Shown in pieces: positions 43,848 to 52,663 of a DNA stretch of 64,000 nucleotides; position 1 is the first letter of the stretch; each line of letters begins with the position of its first letter. Under the pieces are notes generated by a model. The model made no database searches, had not been told where the DNA came from, and saw only the letters and a program-made list of their open reading frames with translations. The position numbers and the translations under genes are program-made. Origin of the DNA: Bacteroides fragilis (lineage in GTDB: Bacteria; Bacteroidota; Bacteroidia; Bacteroidales; DTGW01); the NCBI GenBank assembly GCA_945889005.1, contig CAMDBI010000015.1, positions 25,362 through 89,361 on the forward strand, read 5' to 3'.

Positions 43848-44353
43848 CAGTGGAAAAAAAACATAAAATAAACTCATACTTAACATTTATGTTGGGCGAA
43901 GAGTTTTTTGCTGCAAATGTCAGCAAAGTGCTTAATATTTTGGAAATGACCAAAGTAACAAAAGTACCTAAAGCTCCTCATTATATGAAAGGGGTTATTA
44001 ATCTTAGAGGTGCTGTTTTGCCTTTGATCGACACACGAATTAAATTTGAAATGGACGAAACAGTATTTACAGCAAATACCTGCATATTAGTATTAGACAT
44101 CAATGTTAATGGAGATAGTGTACATGTTGGAGCATTGGTCGATTCGGTTCAGGAAGTTCTCGAAATTGACGACGCAAACATTATGCCCCCACCCAATATT
44201 GGAACTAAATATAAATCGGAATTCATCGAAGGAGTTGCCAAAGTTGGGGAGGAATTTATAATGATACTCGATATGGATTTAATTTTTTCGACCGATGAAC
44301 TCAGTTTATTAAAAGATAATTTTAAAGAAGAAACCGAAGAAGTGAAAAAATAA
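43844..44353 (+). CDS. cheW: chemotaxis coupling protein CheW
   Basis: 169 residues. CheW fold: YLTFMLGEEFFAANVSKVLNILEMTKVTKVPKAPHYMKGVINLRGAVLPLIDTRIKF contains the standard NLRG and receptor/kinase interface. Couples MCP and CheA. Last gene before a terminator; starts 4 bases inside cheA. Confidence 0.95.
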   Translation: MTVEKKHKINSYLTFMLGEEFFAANVSKVLNILEMTKVTKVPKAPHYMKGVINLRGAVLPLIDTRIKFEMDETVFTANTCILVLDINVNGDSVHVGALVDSVQEVLEIDDANIMPPPNIGTKYKSEFIEGVAKVGEEFIMILDMDLIFSTDELSLLKDNFKEETEEVKK

Positions 44354-44373
44354 AATTAAATAATCAATAATAT

Positions 44374-44405
44374 TAAGCCCGGAAAAGTTTCGGGCTTTTT
44401 TTATT
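44374..44405 (+). terminator. intrinsic terminator after cheW
   Basis: AAGCCCG / CGGGCTT stem with loop GAAAAGTTT, then Ts. Splits the cluster into an upstream operon (REC to CheW) and the MCP-CheR-onward genes. Confidence 0.85.
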
Positions 44406-44513
44406 TAAAACACTTTAATAAAAAAAACTATTATTATAATTATAATCTATAATATTTTTTTAACTTTATAAGGTATTCTTTTTGAGTTTATTCCCTTAAT
44501 ATAACGTATTACA

Positions 44514-46727
44514 ATGAAAATTATTTCAAAATTAAACGCATCGGTAATAACAGTTTCAATTTTATTATTAGTTTCTACCGGCATTATCTCATACTTTGTA
44601 TATTCTTCGTACAACACCCAACAAAATGAAAAAAAATGCAATTTACCGGTCTTGACATTAAATAATAATATATCATACTATGTCAATCAAATAAAAAATG
44701 AACAAGTAAATAACATTATCGATGAAGGACAAAAGTATATTGATAGCCTTAAAATATATATTATTGAAGCCAAGGAACTTATATCAAATGTAAAAATTAA
44801 TAACTATAGTCCAATAGTCGAAAAAAGCGAACTGCTTTACACCAAAGTTGAGGAATATAATACTGAGAATAAAAAAGTAATTTCAAATTTTACTTCAAAC
44901 CAAACATCAATAAAAAACATTCAAAAAGAATTTGAAGATAAATGTCAGGCATATATCGATTTGCAACGACGTCTCATTAACAACGACTTAAACAGCAATT
45001 CGAATGACAGGGTACGCTTACGCTTAAATCGCATTAGTATTATGACAAACATTTTGTCGAATGGCATTCAGGCGTTTAATAGTTTTGACTCCCAAATGAG
45101 CATATCTATAAACCTCAATAATATAATTTCACTTATTACAACAGTCGAAACACAGATTGAATCACTCAAAAGCCAAAGTAAGCAAACAAATGAGCAACAA
45201 TTGTTAGCATCTGCCTCAGAAAATATTAATCAATATAAAACAACACTTGACGAGAATATACTAGCACATGCAAAAAAAATTGAATTAAAAAATCAAATTA
45301 ATAATCTTTCGAACGAGTTGAATGAGAATATATTTTCTTTTAATCAAAGTCAAATACAGCAAATACATAACAACACAGAAATTGAAGAGAAAAATCTTAT
45401 TGGAACAGGTATTACAACAATTTTAATATCAATTCTGATGTTAATTGTATTTATTAGTATTTCAATATATTTTAAGAAAAAAATAATAAACACCATCAAA
45501 AAGAGTATTGAATTTGCTAAAGAAATAGCATCGGGCAACCTCAATGCAAAACTTATAATACATGGTAATGACGAGTCGACCCAATTATTAAAAGCATTAG
45601 ATGAAATGGCCAATAATTTAAGAAACGTAATAAACGATATCATAACCAATGCCGAACATATTGAAGAAGAAGGCAATGATATAGCAAAGCAAACAAGTAT
45701 ACTTGCACGAAATACCTCAGACCAAGCAGCTTCGATACAAGAAGTTTCATCGTCTGTTGAAGAAATTTCATCGATTATTCATCAAACAACCATCAATTCG
45801 AAAGAAACTCAGAATTTAACAGAAAAAGCGACCATAAGCATAAAAACAGGAGCAGAAACATCATTGAGTGCAATAGATTCAATGAAAAAAATTGCAGAAA
45901 AAATATCAATAATAAACGATATTGCCTTTCAAACCAATATACTTGCACTAAATGCAGCTGTAGAAGCAGCTAGGGCAGGCGAACATGGAAGAGGCTTTGC
46001 TGTGGTAGCAGCCGAAGTTAGAAAACTTGCCGAAAGAAGTAAAAATGCCGCAGAAGATATTGACAAGCTTTCAAAATCGGGCGTAAAAGTATCGGAAAGT
46101 GCAGGTTTGCAACTCAATATGGTTGTTCCAGAAATACAAAAAACAGCCGATCTTATTCGTGAAATTTCGACAGCTAGTATGGAACAAAATCGAGGGTCAG
46201 AGCATATTAAAACAGCAATACAACAAATAAACGCTGTAATTCAGAAAAATGCAGCTGCCTCTGAAAAATTGGCAGACAACTCTGCTGATTTACAAACAAA
46301 GCTTCAAAAATTAAACGAATCAACTTCGTTTTTTAAATCAAAAAAATCAAAAGAATTTAAAACAAAACCAATTGATTCAAATTCGAACTATATACCCAAA
46401 AAAGAAATAAAAACCATTACACAATCACCAATAAAAACGTCAAAACCAATTGTAACTAGTACTATATTATCAAAAGCAACTATTCCAGTCAAAACAAATG
46501 GAATTCAAACAAAAACAGCATTTGTTAAACCAAGCACAACACCTGTTTTAAATGGCATAACCAAAAACAGTCTTATAAAACCCGAGATAAAGACTACATA
46601 CCAACACAATGGCACCAATGGGTTTCACAAAAATGGCACAAATGGTCATAAACAAGAACATAAAAAAGGAGTTACAATAAATTTACAGGAAACAAGTACA
46701 ATTGATAGTGAATATGAAAGATTTTAA
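44514..46727 (+). CDS. methyl-accepting chemotaxis protein with C-terminal CheR-tether motif
   Basis: 737 residues, the only MCP in the window. Membrane segments about 9-31 and 297-320 bracket a helical periplasmic domain (about 32-295; four-helix type). A HAMP domain (about 320-375), then the signalling hairpin with [23 protein letters not shown] (about 468-490), and methylation helices on both sides. The tail from about 605 to 737 is a flexible K/T/N/S/P-rich linker containing NGTNG repeats, ending in EYERF. EYERF fits the x-[HFYW]-x-x-[HFYW] pentapeptide that tethers CheR (NWETF in E. coli), and cheR follows directly. Ligand unknown. Confidence 0.95.
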   Translation: MKIISKLNASVITVSILLLVSTGIISYFVYSSYNTQQNEKKCNLPVLTLNNNISYYVNQIKNEQVNNIIDEGQKYIDSLKIYIIEAKELISNVKINNYSPIVEKSELLYTKVEEYNTENKKVISNFTSNQTSIKNIQKEFEDKCQAYIDLQRRLINNDLNSNSNDRVRLRLNRISIMTNILSNGIQAFNSFDSQMSISINLNNIISLITTVETQIESLKSQSKQTNEQQLLASASENINQYKTTLDENILAHAKKIELKNQINNLSNELNENIFSFNQSQIQQIHNNTEIEEKNLIGTGITTILISILMLIVFISISIYFKKKIINTIKKSIEFAKEIASGNLNAKLIIHGNDESTQLLKALDEMANNLRNVINDIITNAEHIEEEGNDIAKQTSILARNTSDQAASIQEVSSSVEEISSIIHQTTINSKETQNLTEKATISIKTGAETSLSAIDSMKKIAEKISIINDIAFQTNILALNAAVEAARAGEHGRGFAVVAAEVRKLAERSKNAAEDIDKLSKSGVKVSESAGLQLNMVVPEIQKTADLIREISTASMEQNRGSEHIKTAIQQINAVIQKNAAASEKLADNSADLQTKLQKLNESTSFFKSKKSKEFKTKPIDSNSNYIPKKEIKTITQSPIKTSKPIVTSTILSKATIPVKTNGIQTKTAFVKPSTTPVLNGITKNSLIKPEIKTTYQHNGTNGFHKNGTNGHKQEHKKGVTINLQETSTIDSEYERF

Positions 46728-46754
46728 TTAACTTTAAGATAAAACAACAAAAAT

Positions 46755-47609
46755 ATGTCTCTCGATAGATTAAATGAAATCTTTAAGGCAAAACTTTCAA
46801 ACGAAGACTTTGACCGTTTGAGTAATTTTATTTACAGCGAATATGGGATAAAAATGCCTCCTATAAAAAAGGTGATGTTGCAAAGTCGGTTACAGAAAAG
46901 ATTAAGAGATCTCAATATAGTTTCATTTAAAGATTATGTCGATTTTGTATTTAGCAAAGAAGGTCAGGACAATGAAGTTATTCACATGATAGATGTGGTA
47001 AGTACCAATAAAACCGACTTTTTTAGAGAGCCCATACATTTCGATTTTTTAACCAACGAAGGTTTGCCCGAAATGTTGCAAAATCAAAACCACACCTTAA
47101 CCAAAATATGGAGTGCCGGATGTTCAAGTGGTGAAGAACCATATACAATATCAATAGTTATGCAAGAATTTAAGGAAAAAAATCCAGGCTTCGATTTTTC
47201 AATTTTTGCAACTGATATTTCTAGTCGAATATTACGATCGGCCGTTGAAGCAATTTATAAAGAAAATAGAGTTGAAAATTTACCCCTTAGCATAAAACGC
47301 AAATATTTTTTAAAAAGTAAGGATCGAGACAACCCAACTGTAAGAGTAATTCCTGAATTGAGAAAAAAAATATCATTCCAGCGACTCAATTTTATGGACA
47401 ATTCATATAATGTACCCGATCAATATGATATTGTTTTTTGCCGAAATGTACTTATTTATTTCGACCGAGAAACCCAAGAAAAAGTAATTTCAAAATTATG
47501 TTCAAAATTAAAAGTCGGAGGTTTCTTTTTCCTAGGTCACTCAGAATCAATTACAAATATGCAGTTACCATTAAAACAAATAAAACCAACAATATTTAGA
47601 AGAATATAA
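46755..47609 (+). CDS. cheR: chemotaxis methyltransferase CheR
   Basis: 284 residues. Methylates glutamates on the MCP with SAM. N-terminal helical domain (IYSEYGIKMPPIKKVMLQSRLQKRLRDL), SAM-binding WSAGCSSGEEPYTI (about 120) and VFCRNVLIYF (about 228), and the C-terminal LGHSESI. The beta subdomain between (about 190-215) would dock the EYERF pentapeptide of the preceding MCP. 27 bases after that gene. Confidence 0.95.
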   Translation: MSLDRLNEIFKAKLSNEDFDRLSNFIYSEYGIKMPPIKKVMLQSRLQKRLRDLNIVSFKDYVDFVFSKEGQDNEVIHMIDVVSTNKTDFFREPIHFDFLTNEGLPEMLQNQNHTLTKIWSAGCSSGEEPYTISIVMQEFKEKNPGFDFSIFATDISSRILRSAVEAIYKENRVENLPLSIKRKYFLKSKDRDNPTVRVIPELRKKISFQRLNFMDNSYNVPDQYDIVFCRNVLIYFDRETQEKVISKLCSKLKVGGFFFLGHSESITNMQLPLKQIKPTIFRRI

Positions 47610-47663
47610 ATATGTAGTTTTTTTTATATATTTACAATTGAGCAATACGTTAAGAATAAAAAT

Positions 47664-48563
47664 ATGAGCAAACTAAGCGACCTTGACTTAATAGAAGAGC
47701 TGCAAAAACGGTTCGATGAAAACAGTAAAACGATTCAGGAATTAAAGGAGTTAACAGACGAATTAAAACATGTTAATAAAAAACTTGAGGAATCGGAAGC
47801 ACTAAAAAGTCACTTTATTTCGAATATTACCAACGAAATTATCAATCCATTTACCTCAATTTTAGGATTGTCGAGAAGTATATTAGCCGTTAAAAAAGAA
47901 GATTGGAAACGTGTAATTTCAATGGTTGCACTTATTCACTCAGAAGCATTTAATCTCGATTTTCAGTTGCGGAATATATTTGTAGCAGCAAAAATTGAAG
48001 CAGGAGAAATTTATCCTGAAATAATAAATGTTGACCTCGAAAATTTGGTTCGAAGTGTTATAGAAGCATTTAAGATAGAAGCCAAAAAGAAAAATATTGA
48101 ACTTGAATTTTACTTCGATTTAATACCTGAAAAAAACAGTATATACTATTTCAAAACCGATCCCGAAAAATTAAAGATCGCCTTAGCAAATTTATTGAGC
48201 AATTCAATAAAATATAGTTTGGAAGATCAGAAAGTAATTGTAAGATTGTGGAAGTCAACTGACGATAATATTAACTTTTCGGTACAAGACTTTGGACAAG
48301 GAATTTCGGATGCCAACCAGAAAATAATTTTTGATCGATTTAAACGTCTCGACTCTGGAATAAACTCGCTGAACCGCGGACATGGATTGGGCTTGTCGAT
48401 CAATAAAGCTGTAATAGATTTATTACAAGGTACTATTGATGTAAAAAGCGAACTAGGAAAAGGAGCAACCTTTACACTGTCAATACCAGAAGCAAAAAAC
48501 AATATTGCCGGCTTCTCAGCAGACGGAAATGAGTTTATTTTTGATGAGGATGAAGTATTTTAA
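47664..48563 (+). CDS. histidine-kinase-like protein lacking the phosphoacceptor His
   Basis: 299 residues, no membrane segment. An N-terminal coiled coil (about 8-50) leads into the HisKA position, where the usual NISHEIRTP reads FISNITNEIINPF: Asn57 replaces the His (codon AAC against CAC). The HATPase domain is intact: LLSNSIKYS (N box), VQDFGQGIS (G1), RGHGLGLSINKAVI (G2). It cannot carry out normal His autophosphorylation, so it may act as an ATP-bound or allosteric partner of CheA/CheD-type proteins. Between cheR (54 bases) and cheD (14 bases). Confidence 0.88.
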   Translation: MSKLSDLDLIEELQKRFDENSKTIQELKELTDELKHVNKKLEESEALKSHFISNITNEIINPFTSILGLSRSILAVKKEDWKRVISMVALIHSEAFNLDFQLRNIFVAAKIEAGEIYPEIINVDLENLVRSVIEAFKIEAKKKNIELEFYFDLIPEKNSIYYFKTDPEKLKIALANLLSNSIKYSLEDQKVIVRLWKSTDDNINFSVQDFGQGISDANQKIIFDRFKRLDSGINSLNRGHGLGLSINKAVIDLLQGTIDVKSELGKGATFTLSIPEAKNNIAGFSADGNEFIFDEDEVF

Positions 48564-48577
48564 TACTTGCCGGTAAT

Positions 48578-49057
48578 ATGGAAGAAAATAAAAACGTACA
48601 TTTTTTATATCCTGCAGCATTGTTTACCAGCTCATCTCCATATATGGTCACCACCATACTTGGTTCATGTGTTGCTGTATGCTTGCACGATCCGGTTCTA
48701 AAAATCGGCGGAATCAATCACTATATGTTGCCTTTATGGAATGGTCAAGGACTTGCCTCTCCCAAATATGGAAATATAGCCATTGAAAAATTGCTTGAGA
48801 AAATGATTTCGATGGGAGCAAAAAAAGAAAATTTAATTGCAAAAGTATTTGGCGGAGGAGAAGTAATCGAAACCAATATTACAAATTTTAATATTGGAGC
48901 AAGAAATATAAAAATTGCTCACGAATCGTTAGAAGAGCGTCATATAAAAATTATAGGCTCAAGTGTAGGAGGAAAACTCGGCAGAAAAATCCTTTACAAT
49001 ACTGAAACAGGAGAGGTTAAACAAAAATTTATACAAAAAACTAATTTAGGAGATTAA
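48578..49057 (+). CDS. cheD: chemoreceptor glutamine deamidase CheD
   Basis: 159 residues. Deamidates receptor glutamines and can bind CheC in other species. Catalytic Cys in LGSCVAVCLHD (about 29) and His in GGINHYMLP (about 48), plus a Thr-rich strand, all match CheD. No CheC is encoded here. Presence with CheR and CheB shows adaptation by methylation/deamidation. Confidence 0.93.
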   Translation: MEENKNVHFLYPAALFTSSSPYMVTTILGSCVAVCLHDPVLKIGGINHYMLPLWNGQGLASPKYGNIAIEKLLEKMISMGAKKENLIAKVFGGGEVIETNITNFNIGARNIKIAHESLEERHIKIIGSSVGGKLGRKILYNTETGEVKQKFIQKTNLGD

Positions 49058-49130
49058 TTTCAGGATTTTTTTGTAACTTAGACATAGTAGAGGACGAATT
49101 CAGCCAGAATATAAAGAAGCAAGAACTGAA

Positions 49131-50219
49131 ATGAAAAAAATAAAAGTACTCATAGTAGACGATTCTGCTGTTGTAAGACAGACATTGACAAGTATTCTTG
49201 AAACCGATTCACAACTAGAGGTTATGGGTTCGGCATCTGATCCTTTTTTTGCAGCAAAGAAAATTCAAACCGAGGTTCCAGATGTAATTACCTTAGATAT
49301 CGAAATGCCTCGAATGGATGGATTAACATTTCTAAGAAAAATAATGTCGCAACACCCTATACCTGTTGTAGTTATTTCGAGCTTAACTGCCGAAGGAACA
49401 GAAACTGGTATGAAAGCACTTGAATATGGAGCGGTTGAAATAATTACCAAACCACAAATGAACACTAAACAGTTCATTGAAGAGTCGCGAATACGAATAT
49501 GCGATGCCGTAAAAGCAGCAGCACAATCAAAAATAAAAAGAAAAAACTACACAACCTCTGAAATAGTTGTGCCACCTAAGCTTTCAGCAGATGCGGTTAT
49601 TCCAAATGTAAAGACAGATTATAGCATGATAAAAACCACCGAGTCGGTGGTTGCAGTTGGAGCATCGACCGGAGGAACAGATGCCCTCCAGGTATTTTTA
49701 CAAGCCATGCCTCCCGATTGCCCAGGAATAATAATTGTTCAACACATGCCCGAATTTTTTACAAAATCGTTTGCCAATCGATTGAACGAACTTTGCAGCA
49801 TATCGGTAAAAGAAGCCGAGAATGGCGATACAGTAATTCGCGGGCAAGCATTAATAGCCCCTGGCAATCATCATATGTTGCTCAAACGAAGTGGAGCACG
49901 TTATTATGTTGAAGTAAAAGACGGCCCCCTTGTCAATAGGCACCGGCCATCTGTCGATGTTCTTTTTAGGTCAACAGCCCGTTATGCCGGGAAAAATGCC
50001 TTAGGAGTCATAATGACCGGAATGGGCGACGATGGAGCAAAAGGATTGCTCGAAATGAAAGAGGCAGGAGCTCATACAGTTGCGCAGGACGAAAAATCGT
50101 GTGTTGTTTTTGGAATGCCAAATGAAGCCATCAAATTGGGTGCAGCAGACAAAATACTCCCACTAGATGCAATTGCTAATCATGTAGTTAGAATGGTTTC
50201 TCAAAAGGTTCTTCAATAA
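49131..50219 (+). CDS. cheB: chemotaxis methylesterase CheB
   Basis: 362 residues. REC domain (about 1-120) with Asp in [14 protein letters not shown] (about 57) and Lys in IITKPQ (about 107), then the methylesterase with nucleophile in [16 protein letters not shown] (about 175-190), [11 protein letters not shown] (His, about 202) and [12 protein letters not shown] (Asp, about 298). Full-length form. 73-base gap from cheD, no clear promoter of its own. Confidence 0.95.
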   Translation: MKKIKVLIVDDSAVVRQTLTSILETDSQLEVMGSASDPFFAAKKIQTEVPDVITLDIEMPRMDGLTFLRKIMSQHPIPVVVISSLTAEGTETGMKALEYGAVEIITKPQMNTKQFIEESRIRICDAVKAAAQSKIKRKNYTTSEIVVPPKLSADAVIPNVKTDYSMIKTTESVVAVGASTGGTDALQVFLQAMPPDCPGIIIVQHMPEFFTKSFANRLNELCSISVKEAENGDTVIRGQALIAPGNHHMLLKRSGARYYVEVKDGPLVNRHRPSVDVLFRSTARYAGKNALGVIMTGMGDDGAKGLLEMKEAGAHTVAQDEKSCVVFGMPNEAIKLGAADKILPLDAIANHVVRMVSQKVLQ

Positions 50220-50252
50220 TTAAACATGAACACCTATTATTTATTATATTAT

Positions 50253-50282
50253 TTGTATTTATAAAAATATTCATTACTTTTA
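50253..50282 (+). promoter_or_regulatory. promoter of the GAF/PAS sensor gene
   Basis: TTG (50253), 19 bases, TACTTTTA (50275-50282). Matches the consensus except the last base. ATG at 50311. Confidence 0.45.
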
Positions 50283-50310
50283 ATTCGCTATTTTCTAAGC
50301 TCAGCAAATA

Positions 50311-52596
50311 ATGATTAGTTTAAATTCAGATAATGTAAAGCTCTCATTTACCATTAGAGGAATATTAGTTGGAATTTCACTATATGTGATAATATGGCTC
50401 ATAGAGTCGTTACAACATAATATATTATTTTCCTTTTCCAGCCTGTTGTACCTTCACAAAAACATTTCAAGTTTTTGGATTATTGATCTTTTGCCGTTAA
50501 TTCTAGGATTATTTGGGTATTTAATTACAAATTACTTTTTAAGCAAGACTGAAAATATAAAATTTGCCCTCGAAAACGAACAAAAAAACACAAATAAAGT
50601 CTTTGAATTTGTAAATGAACTCATTAAAGACAATACAGATGCAAACTTCGATATAAAAGACATCAATGACAAATTGGGACAATCTTTAGTAACACTTAAA
50701 GACAATCTAAATAATCAGAAAAAAGATGCTACTTGGCGTAAAAAAGAAGACGATCAACGCAACTGGACATCAGAAGGTTTAGCAAAATTTGGTGAAATAC
50801 TTAGAAATGACAATGATGATATTGGGCAATTTTCGCACAACATACTCATATATTTAATTAAGTATATAGGAGCCAACCAGGCCGGATTTTTCATAGTCAA
50901 TTCTGACGATTACGACAATAAATATTTCGAACAAACAGCGTCGTTTGCCTACGATCGGAAGAAATTTTTTGACAAACGAATAGAATGGGGCGAAGGACTC
51001 ATTGGAACATGTGCTCTGGAACGAAAAACCATAGCATTGAAAAATGTACCTGAAAACTACGTTTCTGTAACTTCGGGATTAGGAAAGGCAACACCGAAGT
51101 TCTTATTGATTGTTCCAATGATATTTAACGACGATATACATGGAGTAATTGAGTTTGCTTCATTTAACACCTTTGAAAAATATCAAATAGATTTTATCGA
51201 AAAAATAGCAGAAAGTACAGCCTCAACTTTAGCTGGTATAAAAATAAATATTACAACCTCTCGCTTGCTTAAAGAATCGCGCGAACAAGCCGAAATTCTT
51301 GCTCAACAAGAAGAGCAAATGAGGCAAAACATGGAGGAACTCAAACTTACTCAAGAAGATGCAGCTCGTCAATCGGAAAAATTTATCAGTTTTACAAATT
51401 CTGTAAATCATACACTAATAAGAGCAGAATACCTGACCGATGGAACATTGATATATGCCAATACCAAATTTTTGGCTAAACTAGGTTATACTAGCAATAT
51501 GGAAGTTGAAGGAAAACATATATCCATGTTTATCAACAAAAAAGACCGCGAGTGGTTCGAGCCAATTTGGGAAGACCTTGCAAATGGAGGAAAACACTTT
51601 GAAGGGTATATGAAACATGTTACTAAACAAGGTCTTGATCTTTGGACCATGTCGACATATACATGTATAAGAAAAGAAGAAGGATCTGTTGAGAAAATAT
51701 TGTTTCTAGCAATAGATACCACAGAACAAAAAATGCAAAGTCTCGACTACGAAGGTCAGATAGCTGCATTAGAAAAATCGACCATAAAAGTCGAGATTCA
51801 ACCTGAAGCAAAGATTCTATCGGCGAATGATCTTTTTTATAATACGATAAAATATACCGATCGAGAATTGGTTGGTAAAAAATGGTTAGACATTCTTACA
51901 CGCGACGAAGTCGATACCTTTAAACAACAATGGAAAGAAATAATTAATGGCAAACCATATATGTGCCAAATTCAAGTGGTTGACAAAACCAATGAAATAA
52001 TTTGGCTAAGAGGAACTTTTTCGGCTGTTAGCGATATGTATGGCGATGTTGCAAAAGTGATTTTTATCGCTACCGATGTTACCAAAGAACGCTTGATGGA
52101 AATGGAAGCCTCGCGCCAAAACGATCAATTAAAAATACAGGAAGAAAAATTACGTCAGGCAGGCGAAGAGCTTACAAAAAAACTTGAAGTAACTCGCGAA
52201 GAAATGAAAATTCAATTTAAAGAAATTGAGAAAATTAAAATTCGAAACGAGCGTACCTTAGAAGGCGCCTTAGATGCCATTATTACAACAAACGAAGCCG
52301 GCACTATAGAATTTTTCAATAAGGCAGCCGAAGAACTTTGGGGTATAGACAGAAAAGACGCTATTGGTAACAATATAAGTTCATTATTTTCGGACGACAC
52401 TATTAAAAACGATGAATTTGTTGCAAGATATGTTGCTCCAGGGCCTAACAAAGATGTAGGAATGCGAAAGGAAATAAATATTAAAGATAATAACGGGGAA
52501 GAAAAACCAGTCTTAATCCTACTTTCTGTTGCAGAGGTAAATGATGAATATAATTTTACTGCTTTTATTCAAAATATTGAGGTCGAGTTGTTTTAA
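50311..52596 (+). CDS. membrane GAF/PAS sensor protein without kinase domain
   Basis: 761 residues. Two membrane segments (about 12-35 and 50-72), a HAMP-like/coiled region (about 75-140), a GAF domain (about 165-315: EWGEGLIGTCALERKTIALKN), a coiled coil (about 318-358), two PAS domains (about 360-480 and 495-595), a second coiled coil and a third PAS (about 650-760, TLEGALDAIITTNEAGTIEFFN). No HisKA or HATPase and no GGDEF. It probably senses and passes a signal to the neighbouring kinase or CheA. Separate promoter. Confidence 0.85.
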   Translation: MISLNSDNVKLSFTIRGILVGISLYVIIWLIESLQHNILFSFSSLLYLHKNISSFWIIDLLPLILGLFGYLITNYFLSKTENIKFALENEQKNTNKVFEFVNELIKDNTDANFDIKDINDKLGQSLVTLKDNLNNQKKDATWRKKEDDQRNWTSEGLAKFGEILRNDNDDIGQFSHNILIYLIKYIGANQAGFFIVNSDDYDNKYFEQTASFAYDRKKFFDKRIEWGEGLIGTCALERKTIALKNVPENYVSVTSGLGKATPKFLLIVPMIFNDDIHGVIEFASFNTFEKYQIDFIEKIAESTASTLAGIKINITTSRLLKESREQAEILAQQEEQMRQNMEELKLTQEDAARQSEKFISFTNSVNHTLIRAEYLTDGTLIYANTKFLAKLGYTSNMEVEGKHISMFINKKDREWFEPIWEDLANGGKHFEGYMKHVTKQGLDLWTMSTYTCIRKEEGSVEKILFLAIDTTEQKMQSLDYEGQIAALEKSTIKVEIQPEAKILSANDLFYNTIKYTDRELVGKKWLDILTRDEVDTFKQQWKEIINGKPYMCQIQVVDKTNEIIWLRGTFSAVSDMYGDVAKVIFIATDVTKERLMEMEASRQNDQLKIQEEKLRQAGEELTKKLEVTREEMKIQFKEIEKIKIRNERTLEGALDAIITTNEAGTIEFFNKAAEELWGIDRKDAIGNNISSLFSDDTIKNDEFVARYVAPGPNKDVGMRKEINIKDNNGEEKPVLILLSVAEVNDEYNFTAFIQNIEVELF

Positions 52597-52607
52597 TTAA
52601 TTTTTTT

Positions 52608-52636
52608 TTGTATTTTTCGAGTTAATTTTAAGTTTT
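52608..52636 (+). promoter_or_regulatory. possible promoter of the hybrid kinase gene
   Basis: TTG (52608), 18 bases, TAAGTTTT (52629-52636). Close to consensus but the region is T-rich. Confidence 0.3.
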
Positions 52637-52663
52637 TTACTTGTAACAAAAATACATCGCCCT

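Noticed and set aside
38878-50219. Flagellar chemotaxis system
   Set aside because: No flagellar gene in the window; motility type cannot be stated.
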